A DNA stretch of 9,048 nt, taken from positions 1-9,048 of the forward strand of contig CAKSER010000051.1 of assembly GCA_934447715.1 (NCBI GenBank). The letters are read 5' to 3'. The notes below the pieces were generated by a model. It was not told the DNA's origin. It did no database searches and saw only the letters and a list, made by a program, of their open reading frames with translations. How positions within the stretch are numbered: position 1 is the first letter of the stretch; every line of letters begins with the position of its first letter. The DNA comes from an uncultured Eubacteriales bacterium. Lineage in GTDB: Bacteria > Bacillota > Clostridia > Oscillospirales > CAG-272. The position numbers and the translations under genes were made by a program. Shown here piece by piece: positions 1 to 5,986 of the stretch.

Positions 1-13
1 TGTGGTTATTATC

Positions 14-22
14 ATTATATCA
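14..22 (-). promoter_or_regulatory. Candidate leftward extended -10 element
   Basis: On the minus strand this reads TGATATAAT, a consensus -10 hexamer (TATAAT) preceded by a TGn extended -10 motif. Seventeen bases upstream the -35 position holds only AGAAAA, so a -35 match is lacking. If real, it would drive a gene lying to the left of the window, making positions 1-259 a divergent intergenic region. No coding sequence can be supported between the window start and position 259. The stretch is very AT-rich, so a chance match is possible. Confidence 0.35.
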
Positions 23-157
23 CTTTTGGAGTCTATTTTCTTTTTTATTTGTCACCTATCAATTGTATCATAACATATTTTTGTCCGAGGAAGCATATAT
101 TACCCAAAAAAATGTACGCATTTACAATAGATTTATCAGTTGTTAACGAAAAATCCA

Positions 158-186
158 TTGTAATAAGCAAAAAAAGAATATAAAAT
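158..186 (+). promoter_or_regulatory. Candidate promoter of the propeller lipoprotein gene
   Basis: A -35-like TTGTAA (158-163) is followed after exactly 17 bases by a -10-like TAAAAT (181-186). The expected transcription start is near 193, giving a leader of roughly 65 bases before the ATG at 260. Spacing is ideal, but each hexamer deviates from consensus and the surrounding DNA is very AT-rich, so the assignment is tentative. Confidence 0.4.
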
Positions 187-259
187 ATATATGTATAGCT
201 TATATAGTGACAAAATAGTGCTTAATATACAAAAACTCAAAAAGGAGTATTTCACTTTA

Positions 260-1417
260 ATGACCCGGTCTGTAATCAGAAAAACAATTTTATATACAAT
301 TGTATATACGGTTTCGGCACTTCTTTTGATTATGTGTCTTTCTGCATGCGACAAAAAGGAAAGCAGCAAAGAAAAAAAAGAAGTTCCGGAAAGTATTGCC
401 GACATTGGTGATTCCGTATACTTCTGTGAGGACAACTCGCTTTTCAAATTCGACAAGGCATCCGGCGGCGCAAGCAGGATATACACTGCATCTAATGCAA
501 AGGCCGACAGTCTGTCGCTTATTTTGGAAAAGAACGGGCTTATTTATTTATCCTGCTGTCTTGACGATGCAACCGAGGTTATCGGATTTAACCTGAAATC
601 CGGAGAAGCAGAAAAACTGATTAGTTTTGACGGATGCTCCGACGTGTTTATTTTAGACGGATATGCATATTACATAAGAAAGGTCATTGAGGAAAGCGAT
701 ACCGATTCTGACAGTGGGCTGTACAGAATGTATCTCTGCCGCAGCCAGTTAAGCTCCGGCACCGAAAGCCGCCTTTCAAGCTGCCGCGACAGCGAGTCAA
801 TCGTGTCCGCAAGCGAGAGCATTCTGCTTTTAAAATCCGGAAGCAAGCTTTCTGCCTTTGACACCGAAACAAACAAAAAGAAGACTATATTCAGCCTCGA
901 GGACAGAGGCTATACCGAATATCTTTCGGATATAAAATCGATTAACGGTAAGGCGTTTTTCCTTTGCGGATCGAACAAAACAAAGTCCTCCGAATACTCC
1001 GGAAAGGTATATAAGCTTCCGTATCTTGTCTGCCTCGATCTTAAAACCGGCAGCTCAAAAAAGCTTATTTCAACCCCGGTCTATTCGTTCTGCCTTTCGG
1101 AAAGCAGACTGTACTATGTTCCGTTCGAGCTTCGCACGCTGTATATACCGTCGAATTACAAATACAATCAGAAATCGATAATGGAAACCGTATCCGACAA
1201 CACGCTTTATTCGGTAAATTACGACGGAAGCGATGTGCAGAGCGAGCTTTCAAATATCAATGTTGAATTTTCGGATGAATTCACCGTTATCGAAAGCAGC
1301 TTTTACGGCAAGATAAACGAAGCCGATGATTCAACTCACAAGTTCGTCGGTCCGGTTTTCATCTCCTGGAATCTTGTAAGCAAGGAATTCATAAAATCGC
1401 GCAGCCTCGGCAGCTAA
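260..1417 (+). CDS. Putative lipoprotein with beta-propeller-like repeats, function unknown
   Basis: This encodes a 385-residue protein with a lipoprotein signal: a hydrophobic stretch (about residues 9-26) leads into the lipobox L27-S28-A29-C30. The protein should therefore be exported, acylated on Cys30 and held on the outer face of the membrane. A charged Lys/Glu/Ser-rich linker follows. From about residue 52 onward there are six or so degenerate blade-like units of the form 'VYF..., short strand, D-x-x-S/T-G-x-x-x-K-L/I', for example FDKASGG, FNLKSGEAEKLI, FDTETNKKKTIF and LDLKTGSSKKLI. This resembles the DUF5050-type beta-propeller lipoproteins common in Clostridia. That is a fold-level guess, and no catalytic residues are recognisable. 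I chose ATG 260 because AGGAG (243-247) lies upstream, although its 12-base spacer is rather long, and because the signal peptide begins there. An in-frame ATG at 191 has no ribosome binding site and would put a polar extension before the signal peptide. Confidence 0.8.
   Translation: MTRSVIRKTILYTIVYTVSALLLIMCLSACDKKESSKEKKEVPESIADIGDSVYFCEDNSLFKFDKASGGASRIYTASNAKADSLSLILEKNGLIYLSCCLDDATEVIGFNLKSGEAEKLISFDGCSDVFILDGYAYYIRKVIEESDTDSDSGLYRMYLCRSQLSSGTESRLSSCRDSESIVSASESILLLKSGSKLSAFDTETNKKKTIFSLEDRGYTEYLSDIKSINGKAFFLCGSNKTKSSEYSGKVYKLPYLVCLDLKTGSSKKLISTPVYSFCLSESRLYYVPFELRTLYIPSNYKYNQKSIMETVSDNTLYSVNYDGSDVQSELSNINVEFSDEFTVIESSFYGKINEADDSTHKFVGPVFISWNLVSKEFIKSRSLGS
291..308. repeat. Perfect 18-bp palindrome inside the signal-peptide codons
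   Basis: TATATACAATTGTATATA is a perfect inverted repeat with no spacer. It starts 31 bases after the A of the lipoprotein start codon and encodes part of the hydrophobic signal segment. It could be a protein-binding site or simply a product of AT-rich codons for Tyr, Thr, Ile and Val. Confidence 0.5.
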
Positions 1418-1438
1418 GCGAGCATCAAAAGCCCCAGG

Positions 1439-2188
1439 TCAGAGCTGATTCGGATCTATACGGCAAAGAGCCGGTGCCGGATGCCTTCCCTTTGAGCAGC
1501 AGGCAGCACAAAAGCCGGGAATATCAAAATATTCGTTAAATTCAAGGACTTCGTTAAACGCGAGGTCCTTTTTTTTATCTGCTATCCGATTTATTTTGCG
1601 AATTCCTATGATTTTTGCCGCCTCCGGCTTTATTTCGGCAATTACTTCGGATTTTTTTTCACCTTCTCCGAAGTGCAGAAGGAAACTGTTTAGCGGCAGC
1701 TTCATTCCGTATCCGAGCGCCTTTATAAAGCTCTCCTTCAACGTCCAGATGCGAAAGAACAGCAGATTTCTTTTTTCGGGATCCGCCTCCATTAAAAGCA
1801 GATCGTATTCCTCAGAACAGAAAAATCTCTTTGCCAGATCAAGCTTTGCCTGTCCTATCTCTTCTATATCACATCCTATCTCGCAGTCGGAAAAGGCAGC
1901 GAGTGCAACGGTGCCGGAGTGCGAAATGTTGAAGTAAACACCCGGCAGATCGCAGAAAACAGGCTTCCCGTTTGCCGTATGGCTGTATTTCATCTTTTTT
2001 TCGCTTTTCCCGATTTCCGAAAGGAAATTGCTCATAAGAATCCCGGCTCCGAGGCTCAGATTTTTATCGCTGCGCAGCTTAAGCGATTCGGTTTTCTTTT
2101 TTCTGTATTCCGACATTCTGTCAAGATGCTTTAAAAAAACATCGTCGTCATTTAAAAATGCCGTATCAATATATGACAGCTGTATCAT
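1439..2188 (-). CDS. Sfp-type 4'-phosphopantetheinyl transferase
   Basis: This 249-residue enzyme transfers the 4'-phosphopantetheine arm of coenzyme A to a conserved serine of acyl, peptidyl or aryl carrier proteins in the cytosol. The family motifs are present in order: GKP at 74-76, NISHS at 87-91 (CoA contact), GCDIE at 105-109 with metal ligands D107 and E109, and WTLKESFIK at 148-156 with E152 and the conserved lysines K151 and K156. The length fits Sfp/EntD-type enzymes (about 220-250 residues) rather than the shorter AcpS. No carrier-protein, NRPS or PKS gene is visible here, so the target is unknown; it could be the fatty-acid ACP or a distant pathway. GGGGGA sits close before the start codon. 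It is the last gene of the leftward unit, 123 bases after the methyltransferase stop. The last part of its coding DNA carries an intrinsic-terminator signature on the opposite strand (1544-1577). Confidence 0.93.
   Translation of the reverse strand: MIQLSYIDTAFLNDDDVFLKHLDRMSEYRKKKTESLKLRSDKNLSLGAGILMSNFLSEIGKSEKKMKYSHTANGKPVFCDLPGVYFNISHSGTVALAAFSDCEIGCDIEEIGQAKLDLAKRFFCSEEYDLLLMEADPEKRNLLFFRIWTLKESFIKALGYGMKLPLNSFLLHFGEGEKKSEVIAEIKPEAAKIIGIRKINRIADKKKDLAFNEVLEFNEYFDIPGFCAACCSKGRHPAPALCRIDPNQL
1544..1577 (+). terminator. Rho-independent terminator for the lipoprotein gene, inside antisense CDS
   Basis: AAGGACTTCG (1544-1553) pairs with CGAGGTCCTT (1561-1570) as a 10-bp stem with one G-U wobble and a 7-base loop (TTAAACG). 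An uninterrupted run of eight T (1569-1576) starts at the stem base. It is oriented for rightward transcription and lies about 130 bases past the lipoprotein stop codon. The 22-base gap between the two convergent genes holds no terminator of its own. The hairpin overlaps codons of the phosphopantetheinyl transferase on the other strand (around KKKDLAFNEVL). Confidence 0.72.
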
Positions 2189-2202
2189 TTTCCCCCGACA
2201 TC

Positions 2203-2257
2203 GAATGCGCTTCGGCAGGGCTCCCCATGCTGAGGCTGTCCGTGCAAAAGCGCATTC
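2203..2257 (-). promoter_or_regulatory. Hairpin in the leader of the phosphopantetheinyl transferase
   Basis: A perfect 10-bp inverted repeat, GAATGCGCTT (2203-2212) and AAGCGCATTC (2248-2257), encloses 35 bases. Read as leftward RNA, the inside can extend the stem: CGG-A-CAG pairs with CUG-CCG, leaving a single bulged A. The structure ends 14 bases before the ATG of the transferase, immediately ahead of its GGGGGA ribosome binding site. No U-run follows, so it is not a standard terminator. A role in translation control, mRNA processing or stability is inference. Confidence 0.6.
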
Positions 2258-2302
2258 TCTTTCGATTTAGTTGAATTTTACATTAATCTCAGACTTCTGC
2301 CG

Positions 2303-2320
2303 CTTGCCGGTTCAGGCAAG
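2303..2320 (-). repeat. Small inverted repeat over the methyltransferase stop codon
   Basis: CTTGCC (2303-2308) and GGCAAG (2315-2320) are perfect 6-base arms around a 6-base loop that contains the TGA stop of the RsmJ-like gene. In leftward RNA it forms a compact hairpin without a U-run, so it may protect or mark the 3' end of that cistron, or it may be chance. Confidence 0.4.
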
Positions 2321-3061
2321 AACAATGCAGTCGTATCTGATTGCCTTGCCCTTCATCGAAAAGCTCGGCTTTTTATCCCCGAGATACGGTCCCTTAAGCG
2401 GCCGCTTGATTACGATCTTGTGCGGCTTTGCTTCGATTGCGGCGCAGAGAAGCTCTTCTCCGTCGCTGCAGGGTGCCTCGAGAAGATGCAGAACCTGGAA
2501 TTTTTTCTTTGCAAGAGAGGACTTTTCCTTTTCCGGAAACATCGGGTCGAGATATATCACATCCGGACTTTTTTCAAGCCGCTTAAGCGCCTCGATGCTG
2601 TCCTCTTCAAGAAGCTCCATCCTTGAAATTACGTCCTTTAGCTCCTCGCTTTTTTCTGCCTGCCTCATTGCATCTCTTAAAAGCGCTGCAATAAACGGAT
2701 TCCTTTCATACAGCTTTACATCAAAGCCTGCCGCCGCAAGCATAAGCGAGTCCTCCCCGAAGCCTGCCGTGGCATCGAGTGCAAGCGGCGCTCCGTCCTT
2801 GTTTTTAATTCTTGACGCGCGTACAAGCAGCTCGGATGAAAGATTTTCTTTCTTGAGTCTTTTAAGCATCCTGCTAAGGTCGCATGTAAGAACCTGACCG
2901 CAACCCTCAAGACTCAATCTATCAAGGGAGACACGGAATACAAGCGGCATTCCCTCTGCCTCGGATTCGTTTTTAACAATCCTTGCGCCTGTCTTTTCGG
3001 AAAGAAGCTCTATTTCGCGCGTAACCTCTTCCCTTTCGCACAGGATAACCGTGTTTGCCAT
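2312..3061 (-). CDS. RsmJ-like 16S rRNA (guanine-N2) methyltransferase
   Basis: This 249-residue class I S-adenosylmethionine-dependent methyltransferase belongs to the RsmJ/YhiQ family. In E. coli that family methylates the N2 of G1516 in 16S rRNA within the small subunit. Visible motifs are the SAM-binding DATAGFGED (96-104), the acidic motif II region LYERNP (117-122), the catalytic DPMFP (172-176, equivalent to the N/DPPY motif of N-methyltransferases) followed by EKEKSSLAKK, and a C-terminal KRP (219-221). These match the RsmJ signature closely, and length agrees with the family (about 250 residues). AAGGGGA (3071-3077 on the complement) is spaced about 10 bases before the ATG. It follows the GH2 gene by 83 bases in the same direction and is probably co-transcribed. 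The family is well supported; the exact target base in this organism is inferred from E. coli. Confidence 0.88.
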   Translation of the reverse strand: MANTVILCEREEVTREIELLSEKTGARIVKNESEAEGMPLVFRVSLDRLSLEGCGQVLTCDLSRMLKRLKKENLSSELLVRASRIKNKDGAPLALDATAGFGEDSLMLAAAGFDVKLYERNPFIAALLRDAMRQAEKSEELKDVISRMELLEEDSIEALKRLEKSPDVIYLDPMFPEKEKSSLAKKKFQVLHLLEAPCSDGEELLCAAIEAKPHKIVIKRPLKGPYLGDKKPSFSMKGKAIRYDCIVLA

Positions 3062-3090
3062 TCGGTTTTTTCCCCTTGCCCCTTGTTTTT

Positions 3091-3138
3091 ATCGGCTCAG
3101 GCCGAGACTGCCCGATCGGTTCAGAGCCGTCTGCCGAT
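3091..3138 (-). repeat. Two tandem hairpin-forming repeats between GH2 and methyltransferase genes
   Basis: Two similar units, 3091-3116 and 3115-3138, each begin with ATCGG and end with CCGAT, sharing two bases at the junction. The unit at 3115-3138 has an inner CAGA-GCCG-TCTG stem. The other unit contains TCGGC-CTGA-GCCGA in the leftward RNA as an alternative small hairpin. Together they fill most of the intercistronic gap just before the methyltransferase ribosome binding site. No U-run follows in the leftward direction, so read-through is expected. A role in processing or differential stability of the operon mRNA is inference. Confidence 0.55.
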
Positions 3139-3144
3139 TATTCC

Positions 3145-4866
3145 TTACTCTTTTTCTATTGCCGCAGGCTGACGATTGATTTTTGCAATGTCCTCTGCTG
3201 CAAACTTCGGATTTCTGTCGTAATCGTAAAGGCCGTTTTTCTCCTGCTCTACATCATAAAGCTGTGTATAGCAGAAGCCCATTATATACGGATGGTTTAA
3301 AAGCGCCGCGGTAAGTCCGCTGTACCGCTCGAAGAATTCCTTTTCCGACTCCGGAGCCTGTCCGTAGCCCCAAGAGCTTCTGTCATCTGCTGCAGCCCAC
3401 TTGATTCCGCCGTATTCGCTTATAAACACCGGCAGCCCCTTTGTATACCGCTGTCTTTCCGGATATGTCTCTATTTTTGTGCTGTCCTGCGGAAAATCCT
3501 TATAGTGGCTTTCGAATTCCTTTACATCCTGGCAGTAGTCATGAAGGTCATAGATATCGGTTAAAACATGGTAGTTACCGGAGGTATCGATACAGGGTCT
3601 TGTCGGATCTGCTGCCTTTGTTACCTTATAAATGCTTTCAACAATCCGGTTATCCTGGCGTCTGCCCTTATAGTCGAAGGTCTCATTAAGCGGACACCAG
3701 CCGATTATCGACGGGTGGTTGAAATCGCGCTCAAGCGCCTCAAGCCACTCCGGAAGATAGCTTAAAAATGCATCCGGCTCCGAAATGTCAAGACTCCAGT
3801 TTGCGTGCTCGCCCCAGACAAGATAGCCCTCCTTGTCGCAGTGATAAAGGAAGCGCGGCTCGAAAATCTTCTGATGCAGCCTTGCTCCGTTAAAACCGAG
3901 CTCCATCGAGAGCTTTATATCCTTTACAAGGTCGTCCTCGGTCGGTGCAGTATAGATTCCGTCTCTGTAGTAGCCCTGATCAAGCACGGTGCGCAAAAAG
4001 ACCGACTTGCCGTTTAAAAGGAATCTGTATCCGTCTATTTTAACCTGGCGCATTCCGGCATAGCTTTTTATTTTGTCGTCACCGAACTCGATGACAATAT
4101 CGTAAAGTCTGCCGCAGCCTGCTTCCCAAAGATGGAGCTCGCTAAGATTAAGCGCGAGCAGATTTCCGTCTCCGCTTACCTCCTTTGAAACGCTTCCGCA
4201 CTCAACGCCCTCATAATATGCGGTGAGCTTAAGCTCTGCCTTTCCGCTTACGCTGCACTCAACATCGAAGCACTGTCTTTCGATATTCGGAAAATACTTT
4301 ATGCTCTTTACATGATTTTCCGGGACAAACTCGAGCCATACGGTCTGCCATATTCCGGTTGTTCTTGTATAGGAGCAGCCGCCCGAATAGTAGAACGGGC
4401 ACTGCTTCCCCGCAGCCTGCTTCCCGTCCCTCAGCTCATCCTCGGCATAAACGGTTATAACATTTTCTCCCAAAGCGACAAACTCGGTTATATCGAAGGA
4501 AAAGCTTGCATATCCGCCTATATGGCTTCCTGCCTCCCTGCCGTTTACAAATACCCTGCTCTTAAAGTCGACGGCACCGAAATGGATAACCGTTCTTCCC
4601 TTCAACTGCTCCTTGCTTAAGCTTACGCTTCTTCTGTACCATACGGCATTCATGAAGTCCTTATATTCAATTCCGCTCAGCTTGCTTTCCGGGCAGAAGG
4701 GAACATTTATTCTCTTATCAAAGCATTTTTCGGTTTCCTTGTCGGAAAGAAACATTCTTCTGTCAAATCCGCTCTTTCCGAAGTCAAAGGCAAACAGCCA
4801 TTCTCCGTTCAGATTGAGCCAGTTTTCCCTTTCCATCTGAGGATTGGGGTGTTCGGGTCGATACAT
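3145..4866 (-). CDS. Glycoside hydrolase family 2 exo-beta-glycosidase, cytoplasmic
   Basis: This 573-residue retaining glycosidase has the minimal three-domain GH2 plan: an N-terminal jelly-roll sugar-binding domain (about 1-180, starting with LNLNGEWLFAFD), an immunoglobulin-like beta-sandwich (about 185-275) and a TIM barrel (about 276-560). The acid/base glutamate is E395 in GWCPLNETFDY, and the nucleophile is E484 in VFISEYGG. The barrel entry motif LDQGYYRDG (295-303) is typical of a large GH2 subgroup annotated variously as beta-galactosidase or beta-glucuronidase. The substrate cannot be fixed from sequence; beta-galactoside, beta-glucuronide and beta-mannoside all remain possible. 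There is no signal peptide, so the enzyme should act on glycosides that have been imported. It is much shorter than LacZ (about 1,020) and close to GusA (about 600), with no C-terminal accessory domain. GGAGGG (4874-4879 on the complement) stands 7 bases before the ATG. It is the first gene of a leftward unit with its own promoter. No transporter or regulator is in the window. Confidence 0.9.
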   Translation of the reverse strand: MYRPEHPNPQMERENWLNLNGEWLFAFDFGKSGFDRRMFLSDKETEKCFDKRINVPFCPESKLSGIEYKDFMNAVWYRRSVSLSKEQLKGRTVIHFGAVDFKSRVFVNGREAGSHIGGYASFSFDITEFVALGENVITVYAEDELRDGKQAAGKQCPFYYSGGCSYTRTTGIWQTVWLEFVPENHVKSIKYFPNIERQCFDVECSVSGKAELKLTAYYEGVECGSVSKEVSGDGNLLALNLSELHLWEAGCGRLYDIVIEFGDDKIKSYAGMRQVKIDGYRFLLNGKSVFLRTVLDQGYYRDGIYTAPTEDDLVKDIKLSMELGFNGARLHQKIFEPRFLYHCDKEGYLVWGEHANWSLDISEPDAFLSYLPEWLEALERDFNHPSIIGWCPLNETFDYKGRRQDNRIVESIYKVTKAADPTRPCIDTSGNYHVLTDIYDLHDYCQDVKEFESHYKDFPQDSTKIETYPERQRYTKGLPVFISEYGGIKWAAADDRSSWGYGQAPESEKEFFERYSGLTAALLNHPYIMGFCYTQLYDVEQEKNGLYDYDRNPKFAAEDIAKINRQPAAIEKE

Positions 4867-4895
4867 AATTCAGCCCTCCGTTTCAAATTTTTTTC

Positions 4896-4924
4896 ATACT
4901 ATCATATACTTTTTGAAATTGCAA
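4896..4924 (-). promoter_or_regulatory. Sigma-A promoter of the GH2 operon
   Basis: On the minus strand, TTGCAA (4919-4924) is followed after 17 bases by TAGTAT (4896-4901). Transcription should start near 4889, leaving a short leader of about 20 bases that carries the GGAGGG ribosome binding site. Spacing and position relative to the gene support the call, although each hexamer differs from consensus in two positions. Confidence 0.6.
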
Positions 4925-4952
4925 TAGAAAAGCCAAAAAAAACTCAAAAGAT

Positions 4953-4987
4953 TTTTGCCGTCCGAAACGGAGATAAAAACGGCAAAA
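4953..4987. promoter_or_regulatory. Inverted repeat upstream of the GH2 promoter, possible operator
   Basis: TTTTGCCGT (4953-4961) and ACGGCAAAA (4979-4987) are perfect 9-base inverted arms, with a further CCG-AAA-CGG mini-repeat just inside. The element lies about 30-60 bases upstream of the -35 box of the GH2 promoter, where an activator or a looping repressor could bind. As RNA it would not be followed by a clean U-run in the leftward direction. Confidence 0.4.
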
Positions 4988-5008
4988 TCACCGTGCACTT
5001 CACCGTGC
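4988..5008. repeat. Tandem 9-base direct repeat, possible regulator half-sites
   Basis: TCACCGTGC occurs twice (4988-4996 and 5000-5008) with a 12-base period, immediately next to the inverted repeat at 4953-4987 and about 65-85 bases upstream of the GH2 -35 box. Tandem half-sites upstream of a sugar-catabolic promoter fit binding by a transcriptional regulator, but no regulator gene is in view. Confidence 0.45.
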
Positions 5009-5035
5009 GGTTTTTAAATAAGGTTTTTAATTTTT

Positions 5036-5076
5036 AAACAAAAAGAAAAAGGCCTGCCGAAGTGTTACGGCAAGCC
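5036..5076 (-). terminator. Rho-independent terminator of ssrA
   Basis: In the leftward RNA, GGCUUGCCG (5076-5068) pairs with CGGCAGGCC (5059-5051) over 9 bp with one G-U pair and an 8-base loop. This is followed by TTTTTCTTTTTGTTT (5050-5036). It begins four bases after the mature tmRNA end, so it should both end the ssrA transcript and insulate it from the GH2 operon downstream. Confidence 0.9.
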
Positions 5077-5080
5077 CGAA

Positions 5081-5427
5081 TGGAGACGAGGGGAGTCGAA
5101 CCCCTGTCCGAAGATCCGAACGAAAGACTTTCTACGGGTGTAGTCTTCTCCTGTTCTCCCGACGCCGGAAAAAAAGACGAGCCCCGGCGGCGGCAGCGCT
5201 TTAATGCATGACCGTTACAAGCACGAAATCTCGGTTCACGTTCACCGCTGTGTGACGCCCTGTCCTATACCGCGGTACTTACAGGCAGGACGGCTGCCAT
5301 AGGTTAGGCAGCAATAAGATTTTCGTTATTAGCGTTTAAAAATTTAATTTGGAACAGTTTAAAGAGATTATCCCGGCTCTACCCGCTTATCTGGCTTCTT
5401 GATCCCCGTCGAAACCATTACGTCCCC
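5081..5427 (-). ncRNA. ssrA: Transfer-messenger RNA (tmRNA), one-piece form
   Basis: This is the RNA that, with SmpB, rescues stalled ribosomes and tags the unfinished protein for proteolysis. The 5' end (GGGGACG, 5427-5421) pairs with the 3' end (CGTCTCC, 5088-5082) as a 7-bp acceptor stem. The hallmark 5' segment GGTTTCGACGGGGATCAAG and the T-arm AGGGGTTCGACTCCCCT are present, so both halves of the tRNA-like domain are intact. The tag reading frame (5333-5304) begins at the probable resume codon GCT and reads Ala-Asn-Asn-Glu-Asn-Leu-Ile-Ala-Ala then TAA, ending in the protease-recognised hydrophobic-Ala-Ala type. The discriminator base is A, but the next bases are TTC rather than CCA, so CCA must be added by tRNA nucleotidyltransferase. 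Length is 347 nt, normal for the family. It lies 51 bases downstream of smpB in the same direction. Confidence 0.97.
5304..5333 (-). other. tmRNA tag-peptide reading frame
   Basis: The frame reads GCT AAT AAC GAA AAT CTT ATT GCT GCC TAA, giving ANNENLIAA. With the alanine carried by tmRNA itself, the added tag would be ten residues. The choice of GCT as resume codon rests on family precedent (most tags start with Ala). The ending frame and stop are clear. Confidence 0.8.
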
Positions 5428-5432
5428 GAAAT

Positions 5433-5438
5433 ACTATA
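5433..5438 (-). promoter_or_regulatory. Candidate -10 element just before ssrA
   Basis: TATAGT on the minus strand ends 5 bases before the mature tmRNA 5' G at 5427, the right distance for direct initiation. No convincing -35 hexamer is found 16-18 bases further upstream, in the A/T-rich gap after smpB. The tmRNA may instead be, or also be, processed from a smpB-ssrA transcript by RNase P. Confidence 0.35.
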
Positions 5439-5478
5439 CGAAAATCTATATTTTTATGTTTTGAAAATCCTGCGGCGT

Positions 5479-5979
5479 TCAGTCGAGATCGTATCCCCTC
5501 GTACCGCTTTTCATTGCTCTTTCGATATCTCTGCCTGCCTCTTTTTCTGCTGCGGCATCACGCTTATCATACAGTTTTTTACCTCTGCAAAGCCCGATTT
5601 CGACCTTTACATGCGAACCCGAAAAATAAAGCGACAGCGGCACAAGCGTATAGCCCTTTTTCGTAAGGCTCTCATACAGCTTTCGAATTTCCTTTTTATG
5701 CATGAGCAATTTCTTAGGTCTTAACGGCTCGCGGTTAAAAATGTTCCCCTGCTCATACGGGCTTATATGAATTCCGTACGCAAAGAGCTCTCCGTTTTCG
5801 ATCTTGCAAAAGGAGTCCTTCAGGTTAACTGCTCCTTTTCTTACCGATTTTACCTCGCATCCGAACAGCTGGATTCCCGTCTCATATTTTTCGTCAACGA
5901 AATAATCGTGATATGCTTTTTTGTTCTGTGCAGCAATCCTGCCACCCTTTGAATCGCCTTTTTTCCCGTTCTGCGGCAC
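5479..5979 (-). CDS. smpB: SsrA-binding protein SmpB
   Basis: This 166-residue RNA-binding protein binds the tRNA-like domain of tmRNA and carries it to stalled ribosomes for trans-translation. Family landmarks are AYHDYFVDEKYETGIQL near residues 22-38, GCEVKSVRKGAVNLKDSF (about 40-57), HISPYEQGN (about 71-79), KKLLMHKKEI (about 89-98), and GLCRGKKLYDKRD (about 129-141) from the OB-fold. The tail GRDIERAMKSG (from about 149) is the segment that reaches into the mRNA channel and occupies the decoding region. The start is GTG (5979-5977), chosen because an AAAGGAAG ribosome binding site lies 7 bases upstream and no in-frame ATG fits the family's N-terminus. It has its own strong promoter and is directly followed by ssrA, a common arrangement. 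Confidence 0.97.
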   Translation of the reverse strand: MPQNGKKGDSKGGRIAAQNKKAYHDYFVDEKYETGIQLFGCEVKSVRKGAVNLKDSFCKIENGELFAYGIHISPYEQGNIFNREPLRPKKLLMHKKEIRKLYESLTKKGYTLVPLSLYFSGSHVKVEIGLCRGKKLYDKRDAAAEKEAGRDIERAMKSGTRGYDLD

Positions 5980-5986
5980 AGGATCA

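Noticed and set aside
191..259. Upstream in-frame ATG at 191 as start of the lipoprotein
   Set aside because: It has no ribosome binding site, lies at or before the likely transcription start, and would add a polar extension in front of the signal peptide.
136..486. Leftward open frame of 116 codons at the window start
   Set aside because: It overlaps the lipoprotein gene on the opposite strand, has low-complexity Tyr/Leu/Ser content, and no ribosome binding site or family resemblance.
1400..1438. Terminator in the gap between the two convergent genes
   Set aside because: Only an imperfect GC-rich pairing is possible and no adequate T-run follows in either direction. The element at 1544-1577 is far better for the rightward transcript.
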